Shown here piece by piece: positions 1 to 5,432 of a DNA stretch of 5,432 bases. The notes under the pieces were generated by a model that had not been told where the DNA came from, did not search any database, and saw only the letters and a list, made by a program, of their open reading frames with translations. A program made the translations under genes and the position numbers. Every line of letters starts with the position of its first letter. Position 1 is the stretch's first letter. This stretch comes from a bacterium (GTDB taxonomy: Bacteria > UBP14 > UBA6098 > B30-G16), in assembly GCA_030620455.1 (NCBI GenBank), contig JAUXEQ010000113.1, positions 1 through 5,432 on the forward strand, read 5' to 3'.

Positions 1-102
1 CTTTAATAAATCAATGCATTAAATTATTCATATTATTATTGTTATATTAAGATATTTGGATTTATATTAGTTTTCATTCGAGTTAAATATTTGATTTCCC
101 TA

Positions 103-145
103 TTGACAAATCGATTATTAACTTTTGCTTTTACTTTTAAATAAT
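103..145 (+). promoter_or_regulatory. Weak candidate promoter region for murJ
   Basis: The 177 bases before murJ are extremely AT-rich and hold no gene I can support. A perfect TTGACA lies at 103-108, but the hexamer 17 bases further on (TGCTTT, 126-131) is a poor -10. A second pairing is TTAACT at 118-123 with AATAAT at 140-145, spacer 16, which would start transcription near 152 and give a leader of about 26 bases. A third, TTGTTA (39-44) with TATATT (63-68), spacer 18, is also possible. In sequence this AT-rich such matches arise by chance, so the region is plausible as a promoter but the exact site is not resolved. Confidence 0.25.
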
Positions 146-177
146 TAAGGTTTTAAGCAAGTCTTTGCAATTCAATA

Positions 178-1758
178 ATGAGCGAATACAACGGTAATAT
201 AACGAAACACGCTTTTTTCTCAGCTGCAGGGATCTATCTCAGTCGAATTATAGGTTTAATAAGAGAAATTTTAATGGCAGCTCTTTTTGGCACTGGAATG
301 ATTGCTGATGCTTTCTCTGTTGCAAATGTTTTCCCGAACATGCTTCGAAGAGTTTTTGGCGAAGGTGGTCTTTTAGTTGTTATGTTACCGATTTATACAC
401 AGAAACGTCTTCAGGAAAGCGATAAAGCAGCATACCAATACGCATCATCTGTGGCAGTGCTTTTATTCTTCGTTGTATTAATCGTAATCATTGCAAGCAT
501 ATTGATAGCACCAGTAATCGCATCGATTGCTGGCTGGGGTTGGGTAGGTATTCCAGAAAAATTTCAGCTAACACTAACGCTCTTAAGAACACTTTTTTGG
601 GGAATTTTATTCATCTCATTCTCAACCTGGGCATCTGCAATTTTAAACGCGCATAAGAAATTTTTTATTCCCACAGTGTCTGCAGCTATAGCAAACTTAT
701 TTTGGGTGTTTGGCTTATTAATTGTAATGTATTTTTTCCGAAATAAGTCTGCAACAATTCAGGCTATGACAGTTGCATTTGGCATTTTAGCAGGTGGATT
801 GTTTCAATTTCTACTACAAGTAACCTTGCTGAGAAAGATTGGTTTTAAATTCAAATCTAATTTAAAAGCCAACATTAAAGACTTAATTTTAACTGGAAAA
901 TTGCTTATACCAGCTCTCTTTGCTCTCGGTGTCGGTGAGATTAACGTATTAGTCGACTATTTCTTGGCTTCCTTACTTACCGAGGGAAGTGTTGCAGCTC
1001 TCACTTATGCACATAGACTCGTGCATCTTCCGATGGGGCTTGGAATAGCAATGTCTTATGCAACATTGCCTGTCTTATCAAATCATGCTGTCTTAGAGGA
1101 TAAAGCCTCCTTTAGAAAATCGTTGTATTTCAGTACAAGCACAATTTTTGCAATTTTATTACCTATTACAGCATATATCATTGTATTAAACAAACAAATC
1201 GTGAGGGTTTTGTTAGAGCGAGGAAGTTTCTCTGCTGCAATTTCTACTCCACTAACATCAGGTGCTCTTGTAATGTATGCAATAGGTCTTTTAGCGTTTG
1301 GTGCGAATAAAACTCTCATTCAGGGTTTTTACGCTGTTAAGGATACGAAAACCCCGTTATTTATCGGTGCAGCAGCAATGATTCTAAATGTAGGATTAAA
1401 TTTTGCACTAGTTGGTTCCTTACAACATCGTGGTTTGGCATTAGCGAGTTCCATTGCAAATATTTTTTATCTGATTTTCCTAATTGTTCTACTTTCTAAG
1501 AAAAAACTAGCTAATATTATGAGTTATGTTCATGTAGCAAGAAAGTATATTATTTTCTCGACCGCAGTAGGTTTCATAACCTATATCTCTGGAAAGCTTA
1601 CTATTTTATTTCTCCCCGGTACTACATTTTTAATGAGAATTATTCAACTCGGCATTCCATCGTTAATCTGGTTGGTCACAATAATTATTCTCGCAGAGAT
1701 TTTTGAAATCTCTGAAATTAAACATATACTTAGCAAAATGAAATTCTGGAAAAAATAA
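178..1758 (+). CDS. murJ: Lipid II flippase MurJ (MviN family)
   Basis: Predicted polytopic inner-membrane protein of the MOP superfamily that flips the peptidoglycan precursor lipid II from the cytoplasmic to the outer face of the membrane. At 526 residues it is close to E. coli MurJ (511), and hydrophobic segments run throughout, consistent with 14 helices. The N-terminal family signature is clear: residues lining the E. coli cavity (R18, R24, D39, R52, E57) line up with R23, R29, D44, R57 and E62 here. The cavity arginine R270 aligns with R280 in YAHRLVHLPMG. Other family hallmarks are LLERGSF (345-351), YAVKDTKTP (385-393) and GLALASSIANI (419-429). The C-terminus ends in a short basic tail (KMKFWKK). 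ATG 178 is the only sensible start: the frame has a stop at 154-156, no other start lies between, and the conserved region begins about 8 residues in. No Shine-Dalgarno sequence is seen close to it. It converges with scpB and is alone on its strand here. Confidence 0.96.
   Translation: MSEYNGNITKHAFFSAAGIYLSRIIGLIREILMAALFGTGMIADAFSVANVFPNMLRRVFGEGGLLVVMLPIYTQKRLQESDKAAYQYASSVAVLLFFVVLIVIIASILIAPVIASIAGWGWVGIPEKFQLTLTLLRTLFWGILFISFSTWASAILNAHKKFFIPTVSAAIANLFWVFGLLIVMYFFRNKSATIQAMTVAFGILAGGLFQFLLQVTLLRKIGFKFKSNLKANIKDLILTGKLLIPALFALGVGEINVLVDYFLASLLTEGSVAALTYAHRLVHLPMGLGIAMSYATLPVLSNHAVLEDKASFRKSLYFSTSTIFAILLPITAYIIVLNKQIVRVLLERGSFSAAISTPLTSGALVMYAIGLLAFGANKTLIQGFYAVKDTKTPLFIGAAAMILNVGLNFALVGSLQHRGLALASSIANIFYLIFLIVLLSKKKLANIMSYVHVARKYIIFSTAVGFITYISGKLTILFLPGTTFLMRIIQLGIPSLIWLVTIIILAEIFEISEIKHILSKMKFWKK
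1694..1714. repeat. Perfect inverted repeat inside the murJ 3' end
   Basis: CAGAGATTT (1694-1702) and AAATCTCTG (1706-1714) form a perfect 9-bp stem around a 3-base TTG. It lies within murJ codons for AEIFEISE, with the stop codon about 40 bases downstream. No run of T follows on either strand, so it is not a classical intrinsic terminator. It could stabilise a transcript end or act in the convergent junction, or be coincidental, since the coding repeat EIF/EIS contributes to the symmetry. Confidence 0.5.
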
Positions 1759-1769
1759 AAAGAAACTTT

Positions 1770-1785
1770 GATTTAATTTTAAATC
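1770..1785. other. AT-only palindrome in the convergent murJ/scpB gap
   Basis: The 76-base gap between the murJ and scpB stop codons (1759-1834) contains the palindrome GATTTA-ATTT-TAAATC. The stem is six pairs, nearly all A-T, and it is followed by TAATTGTATTT rather than a clean T run. It is the best terminator-like element in the gap but weak by thermodynamic expectation. I see no GC-rich hairpin in the gap for either direction. Confidence 0.25.
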
Positions 1786-1834
1786 TAATTGTATTTAACA
1801 GATATTTAAAGGATCTAATAAGACTATAAAACGG

Positions 1835-2389
1835 TCAAGTATCAAATCTTTCAAATAAATTTCCCAATTCCTCAATAGTTGGGATTTCAGATTCTGAGGA
1901 TAGACCAAAGATTTTTAAAAATTTTTTTGTTGTTGAATACAAAAAGGGTCTACCTGGCGACTTGGCACGACTGCGAATCGTAATAAGCTTTTCCTCGAGA
2001 AGCTGTCGCAACGGACCAACTGAATTAACACCTCGAACTTTATCGATAACAGATTTAGTTACCGGTTGTTTTATTGCAACTATAGCAGCGACTTCAATCA
2101 TTGATCTTGTAAGTTCAGAATCAGCTCTTGTTGATAATTCAACAATCCACTGAGAAAAATCTGGACGAACATATAAAACGTAACCACCTGCAATCTTGCG
2201 AATTTCGAAGCTTCTCTCCGATTCTTCATATTCTTTATTTAATTGCTGAACTATCGATACAATATCATTTATATCTATTCCTATAATTTTAGAGAGTTTT
2301 CCATCACTGATTGGCTCAGGAGATGCGATTATTAAAGCTTCAATAATCGATTTTTCAGAAATTTTGGTTTGAGGATTTGAATTTCTCAT
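1835..2389 (-). CDS. scpB: Segregation and condensation protein ScpB
   Basis: Predicted non-SMC (kite) subunit of the bacterial SMC-ScpAB condensin, which compacts and helps separate replicated chromosomes. ScpB dimers bind the central part of ScpA and regulate the SMC ATPase. The 184-residue length is typical. Two winged-helix domains are expected: the first carries IIEALIIASPEPIS (15-28) and AGGYVLYVRPDF (67-78), the second the very conserved stretch from IKQPVT (106-111) through RGVNSVGPLRQLL (119-131) to SPGRPFLYSTT (144-154) and FLKIFGL (157-163). The final residues after EIPTIEEL are short and acidic. ATG 2389 lies only 3 bases after the scpA stop, with an AGG 8 bases upstream inside the scpA end, indicating translational coupling to scpA. 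It is the last gene of the minus-strand operon and converges with murJ. Confidence 0.95.
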   Translation of the reverse strand: MRNSNPQTKISEKSIIEALIIASPEPISDGKLSKIIGIDINDIVSIVQQLNKEYEESERSFEIRKIAGGYVLYVRPDFSQWIVELSTRADSELTRSMIEVAAIVAIKQPVTKSVIDKVRGVNSVGPLRQLLEEKLITIRSRAKSPGRPFLYSTTKKFLKIFGLSSESEIPTIEELGNLFERFDT

Positions 2390-2392
2390 AGT

Positions 2393-3127
2393 TTAAGCCT
2401 GCCTTAGATTTTTCCTCACGTAAACCCATACTTCTGAAAATGGTCTGCTTTGTCTTACTATTATATTTCCAAGTCGAATAAGCTCTAAAAGAGCAAAAAA
2501 AGTAGAAACGAAATTTATTCGTGTTATCTGATTCTCTAAGAAAAGGTCAATAAATTTTAATCGTTTTTTATTTTCAAGAAATTTGTCGATTTCATCCATT
2601 TTACTTCGAATATCAATTTCCTCTTCTATCGACTCGAGTGTAATCCTATCTTGTCTCTTTAATAAATTCCATGCCACTTTCATAAGAACAATAAACTCGA
2701 TTGGAACACTAACCTTAACCTCGGTTGGAGCTATAATATTCCTCACAGGATATCTGATTTTTTCTTTATCAAGAAGTATCCTCAGCTTTTCGCCAACCTG
2801 TTTAAATCTTCTATATTCGATAAGAAGCCTTGAAAGTTCTTCAGAGTCGATTTCATCTGCACTTGTGCTGTCCTTAACTTTTTGTGGTATAAGCGATTTT
2901 GTTTTTATACTTAGAAGAAGTGCTGCCATGTAAATATATTCTCCAGCAAGCTCGATATCCATACTCTGGATAAATTTTAAGTATTCAAGGTATTGATGAG
3001 TTATTATAGAAATTGGAATGTTATTAATATCCAACTCATCCTTTCGGACAAGATATAGCAGCAAGTCTAATGGTCCTTCGAAAACCTTAAGTCGAACTTT
3101 ATACTTTATATCATTAGTTGCTTGCAT
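2393..3127 (-). CDS. scpA: Segregation and condensation protein ScpA (kleisin)
   Basis: Predicted kleisin subunit of the SMC-ScpAB condensin: its N-terminal domain binds the SMC neck, its C-terminal winged helix binds the SMC head, and the middle binds the ScpB dimer. At 244 residues it is of normal size. Recognisable blocks are VFEGPLDLLLYLVRKDELDI (15-34), the helix AGEYIYMAALLLSIKTKSL (61-79), LLIEYRRFKQ (101-110), and the C-terminal winged helix VSTFFALLELIRLGNI (207-222) ending in SEVWV. The start ATG 3127 comes 16 bases after the stop of the response-regulator gene. No clear Shine-Dalgarno sequence lies in that gap, so translation may depend on coupling or an A-rich leader. An earlier ATG within the gap is out of frame. 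scpB follows after 3 bases. The smc gene is not in the window. Confidence 0.95.
   Translation of the reverse strand: MQATNDIKYKVRLKVFEGPLDLLLYLVRKDELDINNIPISIITHQYLEYLKFIQSMDIELAGEYIYMAALLLSIKTKSLIPQKVKDSTSADEIDSEELSRLLIEYRRFKQVGEKLRILLDKEKIRYPVRNIIAPTEVKVSVPIEFIVLMKVAWNLLKRQDRITLESIEEEIDIRSKMDEIDKFLENKKRLKFIDLFLENQITRINFVSTFFALLELIRLGNIIVRQSRPFSEVWVYVRKNLRQA
2398..2405 (-). promoter_or_regulatory. Ribosome binding site of scpB within the scpA 3' end
   Basis: Read on the minus strand the bases are AAGGCAGG, ending 8 bases before ATG 2389. The purine-rich AGG is a fair Shine-Dalgarno match, and because it overlaps the last codons of scpA it supports coupled translation of the two condensin subunits. 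Confidence 0.4.
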
Positions 3128-3143
3128 AATTTATGAAGCCCAT

Positions 3144-4232
3144 TTATTCCTGGACCAAAACTTTATAGACTTCTTCATTTAGAAATAAATTCGCAATTTC
3201 AGGATCGAATTGCTTTCCTTTTTCTTTCTCTATAATATCACAAACTTTATGAAGCGGCATAGCATTTCTATATGGTCTATTGCTTGTCATTGCGTCGAAT
3301 GCATCGACAAGTCCCAGAATTCGTGCACTCTGAGGAATCTTGTGAGAATCCAATCTATCAGGATAACCTTTCCCATCCCATCTCTCATGATGCCATCGAA
3401 CTATTGGTATGATATTATCAAAAAATCTAACCTTACTAACTATTCTCTCACCGATCAAAGGATGTTCCCGGACAATTTTAATCTCTGTTTTCGTCAAAGG
3501 ACCAGGTTTATCGAGAATTTCCTGAGGCACGGCAATCTTTCCAATATCGTGAAGAAGAGCGCCATATTCCATCTTCTCAATTCCTGAATTTTCATACCCA
3601 AGCTTTTTAGCTAATTCTTTTGCATAAATTCGAACTCTATTGGCATGCCCTCGAGTATATGGATCCTTCTCTTCTATTGTGCTGGCTAAGACTTTTACGG
3701 TATCCAAATGTAAAACTTTGAGATTAAAAAGAGCTTCTGCAAGTTCTCTCGTTCTCCTTTTAATTCGGGTTTCAAGTTCATGCTGATAACGATAATTTTC
3801 CTCAAGAAGAAATTTATTTCTCATTAGAAGTTTTCGATACTCCATTCCTTTCTTAACAGCAAACAACAATTCATCCTTCCTTATCGGCTTAACAAGGTAA
3901 TTATAAGCCCCCATTTTCATTATTGAGACGGCAAAATCAACATCTACAACACCTGTAAACATTATTACCGGTGTTTCAGGATACTTTTCTCTAACATGAT
4001 TTAGGATATCTTTCCCTGTAACTTTAGGCATCTTCATATCAGTAATTATCAGATCAACTTTAATCTCATCAACAATTTTCAATGCGTTAGAAGAATCAGT
4101 TGTGGTGAATACAAGATAGTTCTCCTCCTCGAGGTACATTTTGGTTACTTCACAAACAAAGACTTCATCATCTACTACAAGAATTGTACCTTGATGATTG
4201 AGAATACTGTGTTTTTCAAAACTCATGTTCAT
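3144..4232 (-). CDS. Response regulator with HD-GYP cyclic-di-GMP phosphodiesterase output
   Basis: A 362-residue cytoplasmic two-component regulator (RpfG-like class). The receiver domain spans about residues 16-130, with acidic pair D21/D22, phosphoacceptor D65 in LIITDMKMPK, T93 and K115 in VKPI, all intact. A charged helical, probably coiled-coil linker (about 130-175) leads to the HD-GYP domain (about 176-355). There the metal and signature residues are complete: H196 in RGHANRV, HDIGK (228-232), H257 in REHPLIGE, HH (281-282), GYP (289-291) and D310 in LVDAFDAMTSNRPYR. The family hydrolyses c-di-GMP to pGpG or GMP, so active enzyme controlled by phosphorylation is inferred. No DNA-binding domain and no partner histidine kinase are seen. 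Start ATG 4232 was kept; ATG 4226 two codons on is equally possible, since neither has a clear Shine-Dalgarno sequence. It follows hypA by 81 bases and precedes scpA by 16. Confidence 0.93.
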   Translation of the reverse strand: MNMSFEKHSILNHQGTILVVDDEVFVCEVTKMYLEEENYLVFTTTDSSNALKIVDEIKVDLIITDMKMPKVTGKDILNHVREKYPETPVIMFTGVVDVDFAVSIMKMGAYNYLVKPIRKDELLFAVKKGMEYRKLLMRNKFLLEENYRYQHELETRIKRRTRELAEALFNLKVLHLDTVKVLASTIEEKDPYTRGHANRVRIYAKELAKKLGYENSGIEKMEYGALLHDIGKIAVPQEILDKPGPLTKTEIKIVREHPLIGERIVSKVRFFDNIIPIVRWHHERWDGKGYPDRLDSHKIPQSARILGLVDAFDAMTSNRPYRNAMPLHKVCDIIEKEKGKQFDPEIANLFLNEEVYKVLVQE

Positions 4233-4313
4233 ACTAAAATCATTTCATGAACAAAATAATATTTGCTTCAAATTTTCACTAAATTAAAGAATAAATAATA
4301 TCAAAAAAACTGA

Positions 4314-4658
4314 CTAACAAGTTTCAATCTTATCTATGAAAAGTTCATTTCCAGATGTTATGTCAAGTTCTGTGCATCCACATTGAGTACAAATGCCGAT
4401 AGGTTTAAATATCTCTTTTTTTGCTCCGCATCTCTTACATGTAATACCAATTGGTATTTCTTTTACAATCAACTCAGATTGTTGGATTGCAGGATAGCTT
4501 TTTTTTATTGCATTAAAAGCAAATGATAAAGCATCACAATTTACTGCTTTTAATAGTCCAACATCAAGCCATATTCTTTTTAACCTCTTAATACCTCTAT
4601 CCTTTGCAATGGAATCGAGTGTATTGATAATACTTTTAGCAATAGAGAACTCGTGCAT
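4314..4658 (-). CDS. hypA: Nickel metallochaperone HypA (hydrogenase maturation)
   Basis: Predicted HypA/HybF protein that delivers nickel, normally together with the GTPase HypB, to the large subunit of [NiFe] hydrogenase (and in some bacteria to urease). The 114-residue length matches the family. The nickel site is the N-terminal Met-His-Glu (H2, E3), which also fixes the start at ATG 4658 because the motif must begin the protein. The structural zinc site is C74/C77 (CKRC) and C90/C93 (CTQC). IWLDVGLLKAV (29-39) is the usual core strand and loop. Two extra cysteines are seen, C95 next to the zinc knuckle and C114 as the very last residue. No Shine-Dalgarno sequence is evident; the upstream bases are A-rich. 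It lies 34 bases after smg and is separated from any other hyp or hydrogenase gene in this window. That a nickel enzyme is encoded elsewhere is inferred. Confidence 0.95.
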   Translation of the reverse strand: MHEFSIAKSIINTLDSIAKDRGIKRLKRIWLDVGLLKAVNCDALSFAFNAIKKSYPAIQQSELIVKEIPIGITCKRCGAKKEIFKPIGICTQCGCTELDITSGNELFIDKIETC

Positions 4659-4692
4659 TATTTTTCAAATTGTTTTAGTAAATTGTAACAAA

Positions 4693-5145
4693 TCAGTTAA
4701 TTGTATTGTCCTCATTATCAATAAAAATTCCGTTGGGTATATCTATCTTCTTTGTGTCAATAATCAACGCAGTTATGGTTTTGAAATCGTCTGAGCTCAA
4801 CTTTTCATCGTCTAATGCTGCTCTGAGAAGAATAAGTTCAATTTGATCATTTGTGAGAATACCGTATTTCACTAATTTGACAAGCATTTTAGCAGATTCG
4901 TCAGATAGTTTTGAAAATTCATGATTTGAAAAGATTCGTTCTGATTTATTTCTAACATTGGGGTTAAATCTTTTCTGAAATATATCGAAAGCCCTTTCCA
5001 CTTTTTCCGGGGAATGTCCTCTATGAATAATTTCTACTTTAGCGGATTTAATATCCTTAATCTTCCCGCCATTTTTATCTGCAATATCGGTTAAGAATAC
5101 TACAATATCGATCAATGATCCATCAGATATCGGAGACTGTTTCAT
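4693..5145 (-). CDS. smg: Smg/DUF494 family protein, function unknown
   Basis: A 150-residue soluble protein resembling E. coli Smg (157 residues, DUF494), whose biochemical role is not established. The N-terminal part carries LIDIVVFLTDIADKNGG (11-27), aligning with the family's opening helix, then a segment rich in charges with KVERAFDIFQKRF (48-60). The clearest family match is RIFSNHEFSKLSDESAKMLV (70-89), followed by YGILTNDQIELILLRAALDD (94-113) and DDFKTITALII (119-129), which parallel E. coli RIYTPEE, LNLETREMVIERVLALD and LEDLKWVILMVL. ATG 5145 is chosen instead of an in-frame GTG at 5154, because that GTG lies inside the ribosome binding site GAGGTGAT. It heads the minus-strand operon and is divergent from the thiD-like gene. 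In proteobacteria smg often sits near dprA or topA, neither of which is seen here. Confidence 0.85.
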   Translation of the reverse strand: MKQSPISDGSLIDIVVFLTDIADKNGGKIKDIKSAKVEIIHRGHSPEKVERAFDIFQKRFNPNVRNKSERIFSNHEFSKLSDESAKMLVKLVKYGILTNDQIELILLRAALDDEKLSSDDFKTITALIIDTKKIDIPNGIFIDNEDNTIN

Positions 5146-5149
5146 TTTT

Positions 5150-5157
5150 ATCACCTC
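5150..5157 (-). promoter_or_regulatory. Strong Shine-Dalgarno sequence that fixes the smg start
   Basis: On the minus strand the bases read GAGGTGAT, eight consecutive matches to the complement of the 16S rRNA 3' end. The GAGG core ends 8 bases before ATG 5145, the ideal distance. An in-frame GTG at 5152-5154 is part of this site and would have no binding site of its own, so the protein should begin at 5145. Confidence 0.85.
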
Positions 5158-5163
5158 AAAGAA

Positions 5164-5191
5164 ATAATACTCATTTTACTTGGTAAGTCAA
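5164..5191 (-). promoter_or_regulatory. Sigma-70-like promoter of the smg operon
   Basis: Read on the minus strand: -35 TTGACT (5186-5191, 5 of 6 consensus bases), a 16-base spacer, and -10 TATTAT (5164-5169, 5 of 6). Transcription would start around 5156-5157, giving a leader of only about 12 bases that begins at the Shine-Dalgarno sequence itself. The -35 box ends five bases before the divergent thiD-like start codon, so RNA polymerase here would cover the translation start region of that gene. This is the best promoter match I found in the window. Confidence 0.6.
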
Positions 5192-5196
5192 GAGAC

Positions 5197-5432
5197 ATGA
5201 AATATTTTGAAAATATGAAATATGTCCTCGTTATATCGGGTTTAGACCCCTCAGGTAAGGCTGGTTTGCTTTTAGATGTGAATATAATACAAAGCATTGG
5301 TGTTTGGGCATCAGGAATTCCAACTGCACTAACAGTTCAAAATTTTAAAACTGCAAGTATCTATTTTTGTATAGATCCAAAAATAATCTCATCTCAAATT
5401 AAATATTTGATTACCTCTCAATCACCCTCTGC
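5197..5432 (+). CDS. thiD: ThiD-like hydroxymethylpyrimidine/phosphomethylpyrimidine kinase, 5' part
   Basis: The gene runs off the window; 78 complete codons are visible and no stop is reached. The N-terminus resembles ThiD of the ribokinase superfamily, which phosphorylates HMP and then HMP-phosphate for thiamine diphosphate synthesis. VLVISGLDPSGKAGLLLD (10-27) corresponds to the family's opening strand and glycine loop, and IPTALTVQN (41-49) to the strand carrying the pyrimidine-contacting glutamine (Q44 in Salmonella ThiD, Q48 here). Differences from the usual GSD/GTDPSGGAGIQAD are G to K at 21 and LLL at 24-26 in place of IQA; D27 is kept. ATG 5197 has only a weak purine stretch upstream; ATG 5215, just before KYVLVISG, is a credible alternative giving a protein six residues shorter. 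It is divergent from smg with 51 bases between the starts. A related sugar or pyridoxal kinase is less likely but cannot be excluded without the C-terminal catalytic half. Confidence 0.8.
   Translation, partial: MKYFENMKYVLVISGLDPSGKAGLLLDVNIIQSIGVWASGIPTALTVQNFKTASIYFCIDPKIISSQIKYLITSQSPS

Noticed and set aside
14..21. Short palindrome AATGCATT and AT-rich repeats near the window start
   Set aside because: Too short and low in complexity to distinguish from the base composition; no operator or repeat family can be supported.
1083..1319. Open frame on the minus strand inside murJ
   Set aside because: Entirely antisense to strongly conserved MurJ coding sequence; the translated product shows no recognisable domain and no ribosome binding site supports it.
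1962..2153. Open frame on the plus strand inside scpB
   Set aside because: Shadow of the conserved ScpB winged-helix region; serine- and threonine-rich composition is typical of antisense translation.
2583..2933. 116-residue open frame on the plus strand inside scpA
   Set aside because: Antisense to ScpA; the serine/isoleucine/leucine-rich product reflects reversed Glu/Asp/Lys codons rather than a real membrane protein.
3210..3587. 125-residue open frame on the plus strand inside the HD-GYP gene
   Set aside because: Overlaps the invariant HD-GYP catalytic motifs on the other strand and shows no domain of its own.
4233..4313. Possible internal promoter before the response-regulator gene
   Set aside because: TATTAT-like -10 hexamers occur, but none has a good -35 at 16-18 bases; in sequence this AT-rich that is expected by chance.
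4303..4325. Possible terminator after hypA (minus-strand GAAACT, 8-base loop, AGTTTT with a few more T)
   Set aside because: The stem is only about six mostly A-T pairs and one is a wobble; too weak to call, though it leaves open partial attenuation before the response regulator.
4609..4794. Open frame on the plus strand across the hypA/smg junction
   Set aside because: Crosses two well-supported genes in antisense and resembles no family I know.

Overview
This is an AT-rich, fully bacterial stretch (about one-third G+C by eye) with tightly packed single-copy genes. There are no RNA genes, CRISPR arrays, insertion sequences or transposases. The strong Shine-Dalgarno sequence before smg (GAGGTGAT) shows a standard bacterial 16S 3' end. 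The combination of MurJ, ScpA/ScpB, an HD-GYP response regulator, the nickel chaperone HypA and a Smg/DUF494 protein suggests a free-living, Gram-negative-type, probably anaerobic or hydrogenase-bearing bacterium. An AT-rich FCB-related or candidate-phylum lineage would fit, but I cannot name the taxon from this window.

Layout. Bases 1-177 are a very AT-rich non-coding leader with only weak promoter candidates. murJ (178-1758, +), the lipid II flippase, follows. Its 3' end faces scpB across a 76-base gap that has no convincing intrinsic terminator. From 5145 down to 1835, five genes lie on the minus strand in transcription order: smg, hypA, an HD-GYP response regulator, scpA and scpB. Gaps are 34, 81, 16 and 3 bases, so this is probably one operon, possibly with an internal break or promoter in the 81-base gap. 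A good sigma-70-like promoter (TTGACT, 16 bases, TATTAT) stands in front of smg. Diverging from it on the plus strand is the 5' end of a thiD-like pyrimidine kinase gene (5197 to beyond the window end).

How the genes work together. murJ serves cell-wall synthesis. ScpA and ScpB are the non-SMC subunits of the bacterial condensin; the SMC gene is not in the window. The response regulator is a predicted phosphorylation-controlled cyclic-di-GMP phosphodiesterase, and no cognate histidine kinase is visible. HypA implies a nickel enzyme, most likely [NiFe] hydrogenase, encoded elsewhere. ThiD would act in thiamine synthesis or salvage. The genes do not form one obvious pathway. The most notable context is a c-di-GMP signalling gene placed directly upstream of scpAB in the same apparent operon. 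I see no new defence, mobile or biosynthetic system here; the findings concern gene organisation, start sites and a diverged kinase motif.
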